Assembly: GCF_019916085.1 (NCBI RefSeq)
Contig: NZ_CP049834.1
Coordinates: forward strand, 527,501 to 591,500
Length of the DNA stretch: 64,000 nt
Direction of reading: 5' to 3'
Source: Aquirufa lenticrescens
Lineage (GTDB): Bacteria > Bacteroidota > Bacteroidia > Cytophagales > Spirosomataceae
The position numbers were made by a program, and so were the translations under genes. Shown piece by piece: positions 43,869 through 51,501 of the stretch. The notes beneath the pieces were generated by a model, which was given only the letters and a program-made list of their open reading frames with translations, was not told the origin of the DNA and did no database searches. Within the stretch, counting starts at the first letter, position 1, and each line of letters begins with the position of its first letter.

Positions 43869-45449
43869 ATGCCTACATACGACTTTATTGTCATCGGTTC
43901 TGGAATTGCTGGTTTATCCTATACGGTAAAGGTAGCGGACTATTTTCAGGAACGTCAAATTCCCATCAAAATTGCCTTGATTACGAAGACCGTGGCCGAA
44001 GAAACGAACACGAAATACGCGCAAGGAGGGATTGCAACGGTTTGGGATACAGCGGATTCCTTTGAAAAACATATCGATGATACGATGGTGGCCGGCGACT
44101 TTGTGAGTGATCGCAAGGTGGTGGAAATTGTAGTGAAAGAGGCGCCTGAGCGTTTGAAAGAATTGATTGCCTACGGAACAGATTTCGATCGCCAGGCTGA
44201 TGGGTCTTTTGATTTAGTAAAAGAGGGAGGCCACTCGGATAAGCGCATTTTGCACCACAAAGATTCCACGGGAAATGAGATTGAACGGGCTTTATTAGCC
44301 AAAGTCAAATCGTATGACTGCGTGGATTTCTTCACCCATTACTTTGCCGTTGACTTAATTACCCAACACCATTTAGGGGAGAAAGTGACAAAAGATACTC
44401 CGGGTAAGAAGTGTTTTGGGGTCTATGTTTTGAATCTCAAGACAAATAAAATCGAAACCTTTTTAGGGAAAACCACTTTGTTAGCGACGGGTGGAATCGG
44501 TCAAGTCTATCAATCGACGACCAATCCGACGATTGCGACAGGGGACGGAATCGCCATGGCTTATCGCGCCAAAGCCTTTGTTCAAGGAATGGAATTCATT
44601 CAATTTCACCCGACGGCCTTATATAATCCAGGAAAGAAACCTTCTTTTTTAATTTCCGAAGCCGTTCGTGGCCACGGAGGTATTTTGAAGAATCAAGACG
44701 GTTCTACTTTTATGGAAAAGTACGATTCGCGTCTTTCGTTAGCTCCTCGTGATATTGTGGCGCGGGCGATTGACTCGGAGATGAAAAAGAATGGAACGGA
44801 CCACGTTTTCTTAGATACGCGTCACATTCCTAAAGAGGAGATTCTACAGCATTTTCCGATGATCTATAACCATTGCCTGAAGGTGTTGGGGATTGATATG
44901 TCGCAAGAAATGATTCCGGTTGTTCCCGCACAGCACTATTTATGTGGCGGAATTATCGTGAATGAATATAGCCAAACGAACATTGAAAATCTCTATGCAG
45001 CCGGAGAATGTTCGTTTACGGGCTTGCATGGGGCGAATCGTTTGGCCTCTAATTCCCTATTAGAAGCGATCGTTTATGCGCACCGCGCTTTCGAGAAATC
45101 GGTATCCGAATATGGAACTCAAATTTTGCCGGAGGGCATTCCATCGTGGAATGATGACGGAACGCGTCATCCGGAAGAAATGGTCTTAGTAACCGAAATG
45201 ACTCGTGAGTTAGAGTCGATTATGTCGAATTACGTGGGGATTGTTCGGACGGATCGCCGTTTGAAAAGAGCCTATGATCGTTTGGAATTGATCTATTTAG
45301 AGCACGAAGAATTGTACCGTCAATCGAAAATTACGGTGCCTTTATGCGAATTAAGAAATATGATAAATGTGGCCTATTTGATCATCAAACACGCAAGGGC
45401 CCAACGGGAAAACAAAGGTTTACACTATAACCTAGATCTGATTCTTTAG
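43869..45449 (+). CDS. nadB: L-aspartate oxidase
   Basis: A 526-residue FAD enzyme that oxidises L-aspartate to iminoaspartate, the first step of de novo NAD synthesis. The FAD dinucleotide motif is DFIVIGSGIAGLSYTV at the N-terminus. EETNTKYAQGGIATVW, HPTALYNPGKKPSFLISEAVRGHGG and YAAGECSFTGLHGANRLASNSLLEA are family signatures, and a C-terminal helical domain closes the protein. I use the ATG at 43869; a TTG at 43860 in frame is less likely. nadA and nadC are 12 kb away. The end overlaps udk on the other strand by 18 nt. Confidence 0.96.
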   Translation: MPTYDFIVIGSGIAGLSYTVKVADYFQERQIPIKIALITKTVAEETNTKYAQGGIATVWDTADSFEKHIDDTMVAGDFVSDRKVVEIVVKEAPERLKELIAYGTDFDRQADGSFDLVKEGGHSDKRILHHKDSTGNEIERALLAKVKSYDCVDFFTHYFAVDLITQHHLGEKVTKDTPGKKCFGVYVLNLKTNKIETFLGKTTLLATGGIGQVYQSTTNPTIATGDGIAMAYRAKAFVQGMEFIQFHPTALYNPGKKPSFLISEAVRGHGGILKNQDGSTFMEKYDSRLSLAPRDIVARAIDSEMKKNGTDHVFLDTRHIPKEEILQHFPMIYNHCLKVLGIDMSQEMIPVVPAQHYLCGGIIVNEYSQTNIENLYAAGECSFTGLHGANRLASNSLLEAIVYAHRAFEKSVSEYGTQILPEGIPSWNDDGTRHPEEMVLVTEMTRELESIMSNYVGIVRTDRRLKRAYDRLELIYLEHEELYRQSKITVPLCELRNMINVAYLIIKHARAQRENKGLHYNLDLIL

Positions 45450-46055
45450 GTAAGAAACGATTACATCAAGTCCTTTTTCGAAGTGGTGATTGTTCGGGAT
45501 CACGATATCACAGCTGCGTTTGTGCGGGCGAATGTATTCCTCATAAGTGGGCTTCACGTGGTATTTCCAGCGGTACATCACATCCTGCAAATCATAACCA
45601 CGCTCTTCATTGTCGCGCTTGATTCTGCGCTTTAATTTGATTTTATCTTGGGCGTCGATGAATATTTTTAGGTCCAAAAGCTGTGCCACCTCCGGAAAGT
45701 GAAATACAAAAATCCCCTCTACCACCAAGATTTTACGCGGATGAAAATGCAACATGTCTGGCACCCTCTCCGTGTTGTTGAAGGTATACTCTAAACGACT
45801 AACTACTTCGCCATTGCGTAATCGTTCGATATCAGCCGCAAAAGCTTGGTCGTCGATGGCGCCCGGAAGATCGAAGTTTTCGATTCCGTTGTGATCTTTT
45901 GTCTGATCTTCAATGGGACGGTAGTAATTATCTTGGGACAAAAGACAGATGTCATCGGTTTTGAACTGTTCCATTAATCGGCTTAAGAAGAGGGTTTTAC
46001 CTGAGGCGCTACCTCCAGTGATACCGATAATAAAGGGACGTTCGATTGTTGACAT
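45432..46055 (-). CDS. udk: Uridine kinase
   Basis: A 207-residue P-loop kinase that phosphorylates uridine and cytidine in pyrimidine salvage. Walker A is GITGGSASGKT at residues 11-21. Other motifs are LLSQDNYYRP, NFDLPGAIDDQAF, ILVVEGIFVFHFPEV and RRIKRDNEERGYDLQDV. Full length. Its 3' end overlaps nadB by 18 nt. A CAAATTTG sequence just upstream is one base off the -7 consensus. Confidence 0.95.
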   Translation of the reverse strand: MSTIERPFIIGITGGSASGKTLFLSRLMEQFKTDDICLLSQDNYYRPIEDQTKDHNGIENFDLPGAIDDQAFAADIERLRNGEVVSRLEYTFNNTERVPDMLHFHPRKILVVEGIFVFHFPEVAQLLDLKIFIDAQDKIKLKRRIKRDNEERGYDLQDVMYRWKYHVKPTYEEYIRPHKRSCDIVIPNNHHFEKGLDVIVSYLKNQI

Positions 46056-46115
46056 ATGTGTTTAATTCCGTTGCAAATTTGCGAAAAGGTTTTTATTTAA
46101 GCTAAAAAACGACTT

Positions 46116-46619
46116 TCATTTTCGGAATTTGAGGTAAATGGCTACCTCATCTTTGACCTGCGTCGAAACATGCTGTAGTTCCGCTTGCTCGAATTCGTCG
46201 ATGATTTCTTGTTCAAAAAAGAGGTCTTTCCCGCATCCATCGTGCTGTAATCGCTCTGTTTTAGATATCTCTTCTTCGATGATGACAATGCCATTTTCGT
46301 TTAAGGCACTTTTGATTTTCGCTAGCATTGCTGTGCGATCTTCGAATTCGTGCCAAGCATTAAATACCCAAATTTGATCCAGTTTTTGCAAACTTTCTGG
46401 ATTCAATGCGACCTCCGTCTGCCAAACTAAACCCGTTTTCTCCGTGAAATAGTCAATACTGTCTTGGATATCCTCCTGCTCTACGAGTGGATCCACCAGC
46501 GTTAGGTGTTGTGCAGGATAATGCAAGCATAGGCTTACTTCCCACCAGCCATATCCGCAGCCAATTGATGCGATGCGATCTTCTTTTTGCCATTGCCCAA
46601 AATCGTAGAATTCTTTCAT
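46116..46619 (-). CDS. Small class I SAM-dependent methyltransferase
   Basis: A 167-residue protein starting MKEFYDFGQWQKEDRIASIGCGYGWWE, with motif I (IGCGYG), LTLVDPL at the end of strand 2, IWVFNAWHEFED as motif IV, and ENGIVIIEEE as a late strand. It belongs to the small unassigned methyltransferases; the substrate is unknown. The open frame continues upstream to 46883, but that part is antisense to the next gene and has no relation to the family, so I place the start at 46619. It is divergent from the gamma carbonic anhydrase-like gene with a 45-nt gap. Confidence 0.75.
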   Translation of the reverse strand: MKEFYDFGQWQKEDRIASIGCGYGWWEVSLCLHYPAQHLTLVDPLVEQEDIQDSIDYFTEKTGLVWQTEVALNPESLQKLDQIWVFNAWHEFEDRTAMLAKIKSALNENGIVIIEEEISKTERLQHDGCGKDLFFEQEIIDEFEQAELQHVSTQVKDEVAIYLKFRK

Positions 46620-46636
46620 AGACTCGCAATTTAAGG

Positions 46637-46644
46637 TATATTTG
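46637..46644 (+). promoter_or_regulatory. TAtaTTTG promoter element
   Basis: TATATTTG, 20 nt before the ATG of the gamma carbonic anhydrase-like gene at 46665. It matches the -7 consensus. Confidence 0.55.
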
Positions 46645-46664
46645 ACCAATAAAATAAAAACACT

Positions 46665-47165
46665 ATGGCGATTTTTATTGCACCGACGGCCAGCGTCATG
46701 GGCCGCGTTTTTGTCTCGAAGGATGTGTCTGTTTGGTATGGCGCAGTGATTCGTGCAGATGTAGAAGAGATTCATTTGGGTGAAGGATGCAATATTCAAG
46801 ATAATGCAGTTCTGCACGCAGATGAAGGTGATAAAACCATCATTGGACCTCACGTTACGGTCGGTCACGGTGCGATTGTTCATGGCGCAGAAATAGGCGA
46901 GGGTAGTTTAGTGGGAATGCAAGCTACGGTGTTGAATAGGGCCAAAGTAGGCAAGTTTTGCCTCATCGGAGCTCATGCCTTAGTCACGGAAGGGATGGAA
47001 ATTCCTGATTACTCCCTTGTTTTAGGAACGCCAGCAAAGGTCGTTAAGACGCTGAATGAAGATCAAATTAATCGCCTTAAATACGGCCCACCACATTATG
47101 TAAAAATGGGTGCCGAACACAAATCAGGCAAATTCCCTTTATTAACCGCAGCAGACTTCGAATAA
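46665..47165 (+). CDS. Gamma carbonic anhydrase-like hexapeptide-repeat protein
   Basis: A 166-residue left-handed beta-helix protein of the YrdA/PaaY type. Hexapeptide repeats run through residues 10-130 (IGPHVTVGHGAIVHGAEIGEGSLVGMQATVLN). Histidines in NAVLHADEG and GHGAIVHGA sit at the positions of the three zinc ligands in the family. Members are trimers; some have carbonic anhydrase activity, many are of unknown function. It is the first gene of a three-gene unit: its stop overlaps the start of sixA by one base (TAATG). Confidence 0.88.
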   Translation: MAIFIAPTASVMGRVFVSKDVSVWYGAVIRADVEEIHLGEGCNIQDNAVLHADEGDKTIIGPHVTVGHGAIVHGAEIGEGSLVGMQATVLNRAKVGKFCLIGAHALVTEGMEIPDYSLVLGTPAKVVKTLNEDQINRLKYGPPHYVKMGAEHKSGKFPLLTAADFE

Positions 47166-47614
47166 TGGAACTCATACTCATTCGCCACGCGCACGCAGGG
47201 CCACATACAGCTGACGATAAAGGTCGCCATCTTTCGGAAAGAGGTATCGAAGAAGCTCTCCTTTTAGGCGAATGGATGCATTTGAAACAATTCCCTGCGG
47301 GGTTTTGGCTAATTTCTGATGCTATTCGCACGCGAGAAACGGCAGAATTACTCGGTAAGCCCTTTTCGGAATTTGAGTTATCCGAATTTTGGTATATCTC
47401 TAGCGGTCCAGATTATGTGACCGAAATCGCGAAGCGAACGGAACCCATTTTGTACCTGGTTGCGCACAATCCATCTATTTCTTACCTTGCCTCGTATTTA
47501 ACCGGTGATATGATCCAAATGGAAACTGCGGGTTGTCTATCTTTGCATTTTCCGGGTCTAAGCTCTTGGTCAGAAATCACCAAAGCCTCGGCCACCATCA
47601 CGCATCAACTATGA
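47165..47614 (+). CDS. SixA-like phosphohistidine phosphatase
   Basis: A 149-residue histidine phosphatase. The RHG-type motif is LIRHAHAG at residues 5-12, with catalytic His8; SDAIRTRETAELL and the second active-site His in LVAHNPSISYLA follow. SixA acts on phosphorylated His residues, in E. coli on the nitrogen phosphotransferase system; the target here is unknown. It overlaps the gene before and the microprotein after it (ATGA), so all three are translated together. Confidence 0.88.
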   Translation: MELILIRHAHAGPHTADDKGRHLSERGIEEALLLGEWMHLKQFPAGFWLISDAIRTRETAELLGKPFSEFELSEFWYISSGPDYVTEIAKRTEPILYLVAHNPSISYLASYLTGDMIQMETAGCLSLHFPGLSSWSEITKASATITHQL

Positions 47615-47739
47615 ACAAGAATCAAAAAATCTTTCGCTGGGTGTTAATATTGTTTACGCTGCTGATGATTGCGTTAGCGGTTCAGATGGCAAGCAATACC
47701 ACTGCACCCTGGAACAAAAAGAAGCATAGCAGTCGCTAG
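47611..47739 (+). CDS. 42-residue single-pass membrane microprotein
   Basis: A short gene starting at the ATG that overlaps the sixA stop (ATGA). The product is MNKNQKIFRW, a membrane helix at about residues 9-27 (WVLILFTLLMIALAVQMA), then SNTTAPWNKKK and a basic tail. The tight overlap and sensible topology argue that it is real. The tail motif TTAPW may be conserved; I cannot check. It ends HSSR and a TAG stop that is the first linker of a mini-hairpin array. Function unknown. Confidence 0.7.
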   Translation: MNKNQKIFRWVLILFTLLMIALAVQMASNTTAPWNKKKHSSR

Positions 47740-47815
47740 TCGTCCTTCGGACTTAGTCACGACTATGTCGTTTAGTCGCCGCGTTGCGGCTTAGTCGTCC
47801 TTCGGACTTAGTCGA
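47737..47815 (+). repeat. Mini-hairpin array with TTAGTC linkers
   Basis: It starts at the TAG stop of the microprotein. Perfect hairpins: GTCC-TTC-GGAC (47742-47752), ACGAC-TAT-GTCGT (47759-47771), GCCGC-GTT-GCGGC (47778-47790) and GTCC-TTC-GGAC (47797-47807), each separated by exactly TTAGTC. The starts of the 5-bp-stem units are 19 nt from the next unit. Confidence 0.93.
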
Positions 47816-47837
47816 CTGAAAATATTTTATGAATGCA

Positions 47838-47929
47838 TCGCCGCAGGCGAATCCAACTCTATGCTTTATTCTTTGTGCTTTATGCTTTAAAAGAATATCT
47901 CTACTCTATACTCTCTAATCTATACTCTA
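47838..47929 (-). repeat. Heptad array plus mini-hairpin downstream of the YfiT-type gene
   Basis: Read on the minus strand from the TAG stop at 47929: TAGAGTA, TAGATTA, GAGAGTA, TAGAGTA, GAGATAT, TCTTTTA, AAGCATA, AAGCACA, AAGAATA, AAGCATA, GAGTTGG, all in 7-nt phase. A hairpin TCGCC-GCA-GGCGA follows at 47838-47850. The 32 bases at 47852-47883 are identical to 15425-15456, where the same order of parts follows another minus-strand gene. Confidence 0.88.
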
Positions 47930-48454
47930 AAGTACACTAGCGATGTGACGCAAATGATGCTCACAATGCCACGCATAGATCCCCAACACCTTATCTAAAG
48001 GATAGGTGAATCCACGTTCTGGGTGTAAATAGGTTTTCTTCCAATCTGCTTCCGTTAGTGTTTCCATTAAATATACCCAACGCAAGTGGATGTAACGCAA
48101 GCCCTCAATAGACCAAGCGATAGGTGCTTGATTGCCGTCTGGCATCGATGCCCAATCGTCTTCGCTGTAGGGTTTGATGGTCGGATTTTCTTCCGTTAAA
48201 GCCATCTTGAAACGGATATAGCTGTTCATGTGGCTATCCATTAAATGGTGAATTACTTTGCGAGCAGACCAGCCACCTTCGCGGTAAGGTTTCTCTAATA
48301 AGGTTTCATCAACACCCTTTAATAAGGCAGTTAAATCTTCAGCTGTCGTTGCGATGGTTTTGATCCAAGCAGCTCTGATTTCTGGCGTAATAACCTCTGG
48401 CTGTTTGTATTTCCCGATAGGGTATTGCAATGGGTTCAGTTCTGTATTAGACAT
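47927..48454 (-). CDS. YfiT/DinB-type putative metal-dependent transferase
   Basis: A 175-residue four-helix protein of the DinB superfamily, YfiT (bacillithiol transferase-like) branch. The start is MSNTELNPLQYPIGKY. The metal-binding histidines are in SARKVIHHLMDSHMNSY and in the C-terminal AWHCEHHLRHI. The family moves or hydrolyses thiol-linked groups; the precise reaction here is unknown. The ATG at 48454 overlaps the end of the Ddl-like gene by 8 nt; a longer frame to 48502 would run deeper into it. Its TAG stop begins a heptad array. Confidence 0.85.
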   Translation of the reverse strand: MSNTELNPLQYPIGKYKQPEVITPEIRAAWIKTIATTAEDLTALLKGVDETLLEKPYREGGWSARKVIHHLMDSHMNSYIRFKMALTEENPTIKPYSEDDWASMPDGNQAPIAWSIEGLRYIHLRWVYLMETLTEADWKKTYLHPERGFTYPLDKVLGIYAWHCEHHLRHIASVL

Positions 48455-50147
48455 TCGTGTAAAATTTAGTGATGTCGATAGCCGCTTCTCTCGTGTGAGC
48501 AATCAAGGGATGAACTCCTGTTTTGATGGCTTCTAACATTTCTTTGGCGGTATCTTTACTTAAATGAGCGACATGTAGAGGAAGCAATGTTTCGCCCTCT
48601 TCGATTTCCAAAGGAGTGCAAACGCGGAAATTTTCGGTTCCAAGGGCTGCTAATTCAGCTGCTTTCTGTTTAATAGCTTGGAAGCTGGCTTCTAAGGCCT
48701 CATCGTTCGCGCCACTAATTTCCAAAACTTGGATTTCTTGTGCTGCTTTGGCTTGCAAGGAAGCTGCAATGGTTTCGTCTAAGGCTTTTAATTGCTGGCT
48801 AATGAAATAGTAGTTTTTGCCCGTTCTTAAGCGCTCCCGGATGGATTGACGGATGAAGTAGGTCAAAGAATCCGTCACATTAAGCCCAATTTCAGCCATT
48901 TGCTTGAAGATTAATGAGCTAGGCGACATGCCTGGAATAGTGTTGGGATCGTGTAAAACGACAATGCCATTCGTATCTAAGAAACCATCAATACGGGTAC
49001 AAACGCCAAAACCTAAGTCCTCAAAAGCTTGTTTTACTTGCGCTTGAATCACTTGTAAGTGAGCCAGGCTCGCGTGCATTGGGATGCGTTTACGCGTTAA
49101 TTTTGATTTGTATTTGGCATTAAAATCAAACACTTCTACTGATTCGTCGATAACAATCTCGGTAGGAGGGAGAGCCACTGCCTGACCGGCTGGGGTTTGG
49201 ATGACACCACAACTAAATTCGTTTCCATTCACGAAGGACTCTAATAAGATGGCATCTTCTGAGTGAATGGATTGAATGCTTGCTTTTGTGACCGTGTGGG
49301 TGAAGTACTCGCGAAGGGCTTCTAATAAGTTAGCTGGATGATGGTAAACCTGTTTCTGGAACACGACTGGGAAACCGATTCCCTCGTCTAGGTTGACCAT
49401 TTTTTGTAATAAAGCTACATGTGCCTCTTCGTCTAATTTAATCCACTCCTCGCGGTAAATTTCCTCAATGAAAAGACATTTTTTGATGGCTTTATCGAAA
49501 ACCTCCAGAGAATCTTCTTTCACGAAGGCAAGGCCTATGGAGGATCCTTGGTGTGGGGCTTTGGCCACAAAAGGGATACCGATTTCTTTCTTTACTTGTT
49601 CGAAAAGGGTCTCTCTGCCGTATTTAGTATAGTCGTCCCGTTGTAAAACGAAGAATTTCTTCTCTAAGCCAACGGACTTTTTCAGCCATTCGTTTTGTTT
49701 GGCCTTGTCGATACCGATGGCAGATCCTAGCACACTAGGTCCAGAATAAGGAATGTTATACCATTCTAATAGTCCTTGAATACTGCCGTCCTCTGCGCCT
49801 GGACCATGCATAGCGATGAAGGCAAAGTCAAAGTGTTTGGCAAAATCAGCCGGCTGAATGATCGTTCCGACTTCTTGTAGAAGAGCAGTCGCATCCGTAT
49901 CGGGCAATGATTCAATGTAGACGTTGAAGGGAGCGGTTTGGAGTCGTTGTGGGGGATAAAATGAGCGAATCGATTCCTCGAAAATGAGCTCCTCTTTGAT
50001 CAAGATAAAGTTGCCTAAGCTATCCACGAAAACGGGGATGGGCTGAAACAAAGCCTTGTTTAGGTGAGCCATGGCTGTTTTACCACCTAAAAAACTGATT
50101 TCCCGTTCACGCGCGGGGCCGCCAAAAAATATTCCTATCCGCATCAT
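48447..50147 (-). CDS. Oversized D-alanine-D-alanine ligase-like ATP-grasp enzyme
   Basis: A 566-residue protein whose first 430 residues follow the Ddl plan: IGIFFGGPAREREISFLGGK at the start, AMHGPGAEDGSIQGLLEW, SGPSVLGSAIGIDKAKQNEW, the ATP loop VAKAPHQGSSIG, LLESFVNGNEFSCGVI, and the catalytic end TRIDGFLDTNGIVVLHDPNTIPGMSPSS. Normal Ddl is 300-370 residues. Here an insertion of about 60 residues lies between the ATP loop and the ESF motif, and about 130 residues are added at the C-terminus. The usual E-[IV]-N-T metal motif reads D-P-N-T. It may be the housekeeping Ddl of this lineage or a related ligase with another substrate. It lies 7 nt after the NifU-like gene. Confidence 0.75.
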   Translation of the reverse strand: MMRIGIFFGGPAREREISFLGGKTAMAHLNKALFQPIPVFVDSLGNFILIKEELIFEESIRSFYPPQRLQTAPFNVYIESLPDTDATALLQEVGTIIQPADFAKHFDFAFIAMHGPGAEDGSIQGLLEWYNIPYSGPSVLGSAIGIDKAKQNEWLKKSVGLEKKFFVLQRDDYTKYGRETLFEQVKKEIGIPFVAKAPHQGSSIGLAFVKEDSLEVFDKAIKKCLFIEEIYREEWIKLDEEAHVALLQKMVNLDEGIGFPVVFQKQVYHHPANLLEALREYFTHTVTKASIQSIHSEDAILLESFVNGNEFSCGVIQTPAGQAVALPPTEIVIDESVEVFDFNAKYKSKLTRKRIPMHASLAHLQVIQAQVKQAFEDLGFGVCTRIDGFLDTNGIVVLHDPNTIPGMSPSSLIFKQMAEIGLNVTDSLTYFIRQSIRERLRTGKNYYFISQQLKALDETIAASLQAKAAQEIQVLEISGANDEALEASFQAIKQKAAELAALGTENFRVCTPLEIEEGETLLPLHVAHLSKDTAKEMLEAIKTGVHPLIAHTREAAIDITKFYTNV

Positions 50148-50154
50148 ATGCCTT

Positions 50155-50397
50155 TTAGGGTTTTACTTCTTCTACTGCTATAATTTCTGGGACATCTCTA
50201 CGGATGGCCTCTTCTACCCCTGCTCTGAAAGTCATAGCAGACATGTTGCAAGATTGACAATTGCCTGTTAGGGCTAATTTAAGCACATTTTCAGGAGTGA
50301 TTTCGACAATTTCTACATTGCCACCATCGGCTACTAAATAAGGTCTAATGCTGTCTAACGCGGTTTGAATGCGATTATGTAGCGGGTGATTTTCCAT
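50155..50397 (-). CDS. NifU C-terminal-domain Fe-S scaffold protein
   Basis: An 80-residue NfuA/NifU C-terminal domain protein that carries an Fe-S cluster and passes it to target proteins. It begins MENHPLHNRIQTALDSIRPYLVADGGNVEIVEI and holds the Cys pair in GNCQSCNMS. I use the ATG at 50397, 1 nt after the mrp stop; a frame extension to 50430 overlaps mrp. The pairing with mrp, another Fe-S carrier, supports an assembly role for this operon. Confidence 0.92.
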   Translation of the reverse strand: MENHPLHNRIQTALDSIRPYLVADGGNVEIVEITPENVLKLALTGNCQSCNMSAMTFRAGVEEAIRRDVPEIIAVEEVKP

Positions 50398-50398
50398 A

Positions 50399-51478
50399 TT
50401 AAGAGGCTTGATTCGCGTTAGAAATGGCAACTTGCTGGGCTAAATTAGCTGCAATGGATGCAAACGCATCGGCGCTTGGGCCTTCACTCGAGGCGATGGG
50501 TTTACCTTCGTCACCTGCTTCGCGAATGGCTTGAATTAACGGAACTTCACCTAAGAAAGGAACCGCATATTTTTCGGCTAATTGCTTTCCGCCATCCTTA
50601 CCAAACAAATAGTATTTGTTTTCAGGCAATTCAGCTGGAGTGAAATAGGCCATATTTTCAACTAAACCTAATAAAGGAACATTGATGCCCGCTTGTTTAA
50701 AGAAGGCTAATCCTTTCGTCGCATCGGATAAAGCGACTTTTTGAGGAGTCGTTACGATTACTGCGCCAGTAAGTTTGATTAGCTGTACTAATGTCAAATG
50801 TATGTCCGATGTCCCTGGAGGAAGGTCGATTAATAAATAATCTAATTCATCCCAGTTCGTATCCCCAAAAAACTGACGCAAAGCCTGCGTCATCATAGGT
50901 CCTCTCCAAGGCACTGGACTTTCGCTCGGAGCTAAAAAGCCCATGGAAATCATCTTGATGCCATATTGCATGATGGGTTGAATGCGATTCTTGCCATCTA
51001 CTTCTGTTACAAGCGGCTGTAAATCTTCTGCTCCAAACATCACCGGAATCGAAGGTCCAGAAATGTCTGCATCTAAAATCCCCACTTTCGCTCCAGCATT
51101 TTTCAAGGCCATCGCTAAATTCGCCGTTACGGTTGATTTACCTACGCCACCCTTACCGGATGCCACAGCAATCACGTTTTTCACGCCTGGAATGAGGGGG
51201 TCTTTTGAGGTCAAAGTGGTTACTTCGGCCGTCATATGAATGACGATTTTGAGGTCTGGATGCACTAAGTTGTGAATCGCGTCTTCGCAATCTTTTCTGA
51301 TCTTCTCTTTTAGTGGACAGGCTGGTGTCGTTAAAACAACGGTGAAGCGAACTTCGCCCACGCCTAATTCCACGTCTTTAATCATATTCAAGGTCACTAA
51401 ATCTTTCTTCAGATCTGGCTCTTGAACGGTGCTCAAGGCACCTAATATAATCTCTTTGCTTACGCTTAATTCTCCCAT
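50399..51478 (-). CDS. Mrp/ApbC-type Fe-S carrier ATPase
   Basis: A 359-residue P-loop protein. Residues 1-90 are a DUF59/MIP18-like domain (SVSKEIILGALSTVQEPDLKKDLVTL). The deviant Walker A AVASGKGGVGKSTVTANLA follows at about 106-124, then ILDADISGPSIP, YLLIDLPPGTSD and a C-terminal region with SPVPWRGPM. Mrp/ApbC proteins assemble or carry [4Fe-4S] clusters; complex I in this window would be a client. The start at 51478 avoids overlap with the GSCFA gene. It lies in a six-gene operon. Confidence 0.93.
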   Translation of the reverse strand: MGELSVSKEIILGALSTVQEPDLKKDLVTLNMIKDVELGVGEVRFTVVLTTPACPLKEKIRKDCEDAIHNLVHPDLKIVIHMTAEVTTLTSKDPLIPGVKNVIAVASGKGGVGKSTVTANLAMALKNAGAKVGILDADISGPSIPVMFGAEDLQPLVTEVDGKNRIQPIMQYGIKMISMGFLAPSESPVPWRGPMMTQALRQFFGDTNWDELDYLLIDLPPGTSDIHLTLVQLIKLTGAVIVTTPQKVALSDATKGLAFFKQAGINVPLLGLVENMAYFTPAELPENKYYLFGKDGGKQLAEKYAVPFLGEVPLIQAIREAGDEGKPIASSEGPSADAFASIAANLAQQVAISNANQAS

Positions 51479-51501
51479 GAATCTCTTTTCCTTTTCAAAC
51501 C

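Noticed and set aside
46620-46883. N-terminal extension of the methyltransferase
   Set aside because: It is antisense to the gamma carbonic anhydrase-like gene, has no family similarity, and the domain starts cleanly at the ATG at 46619.
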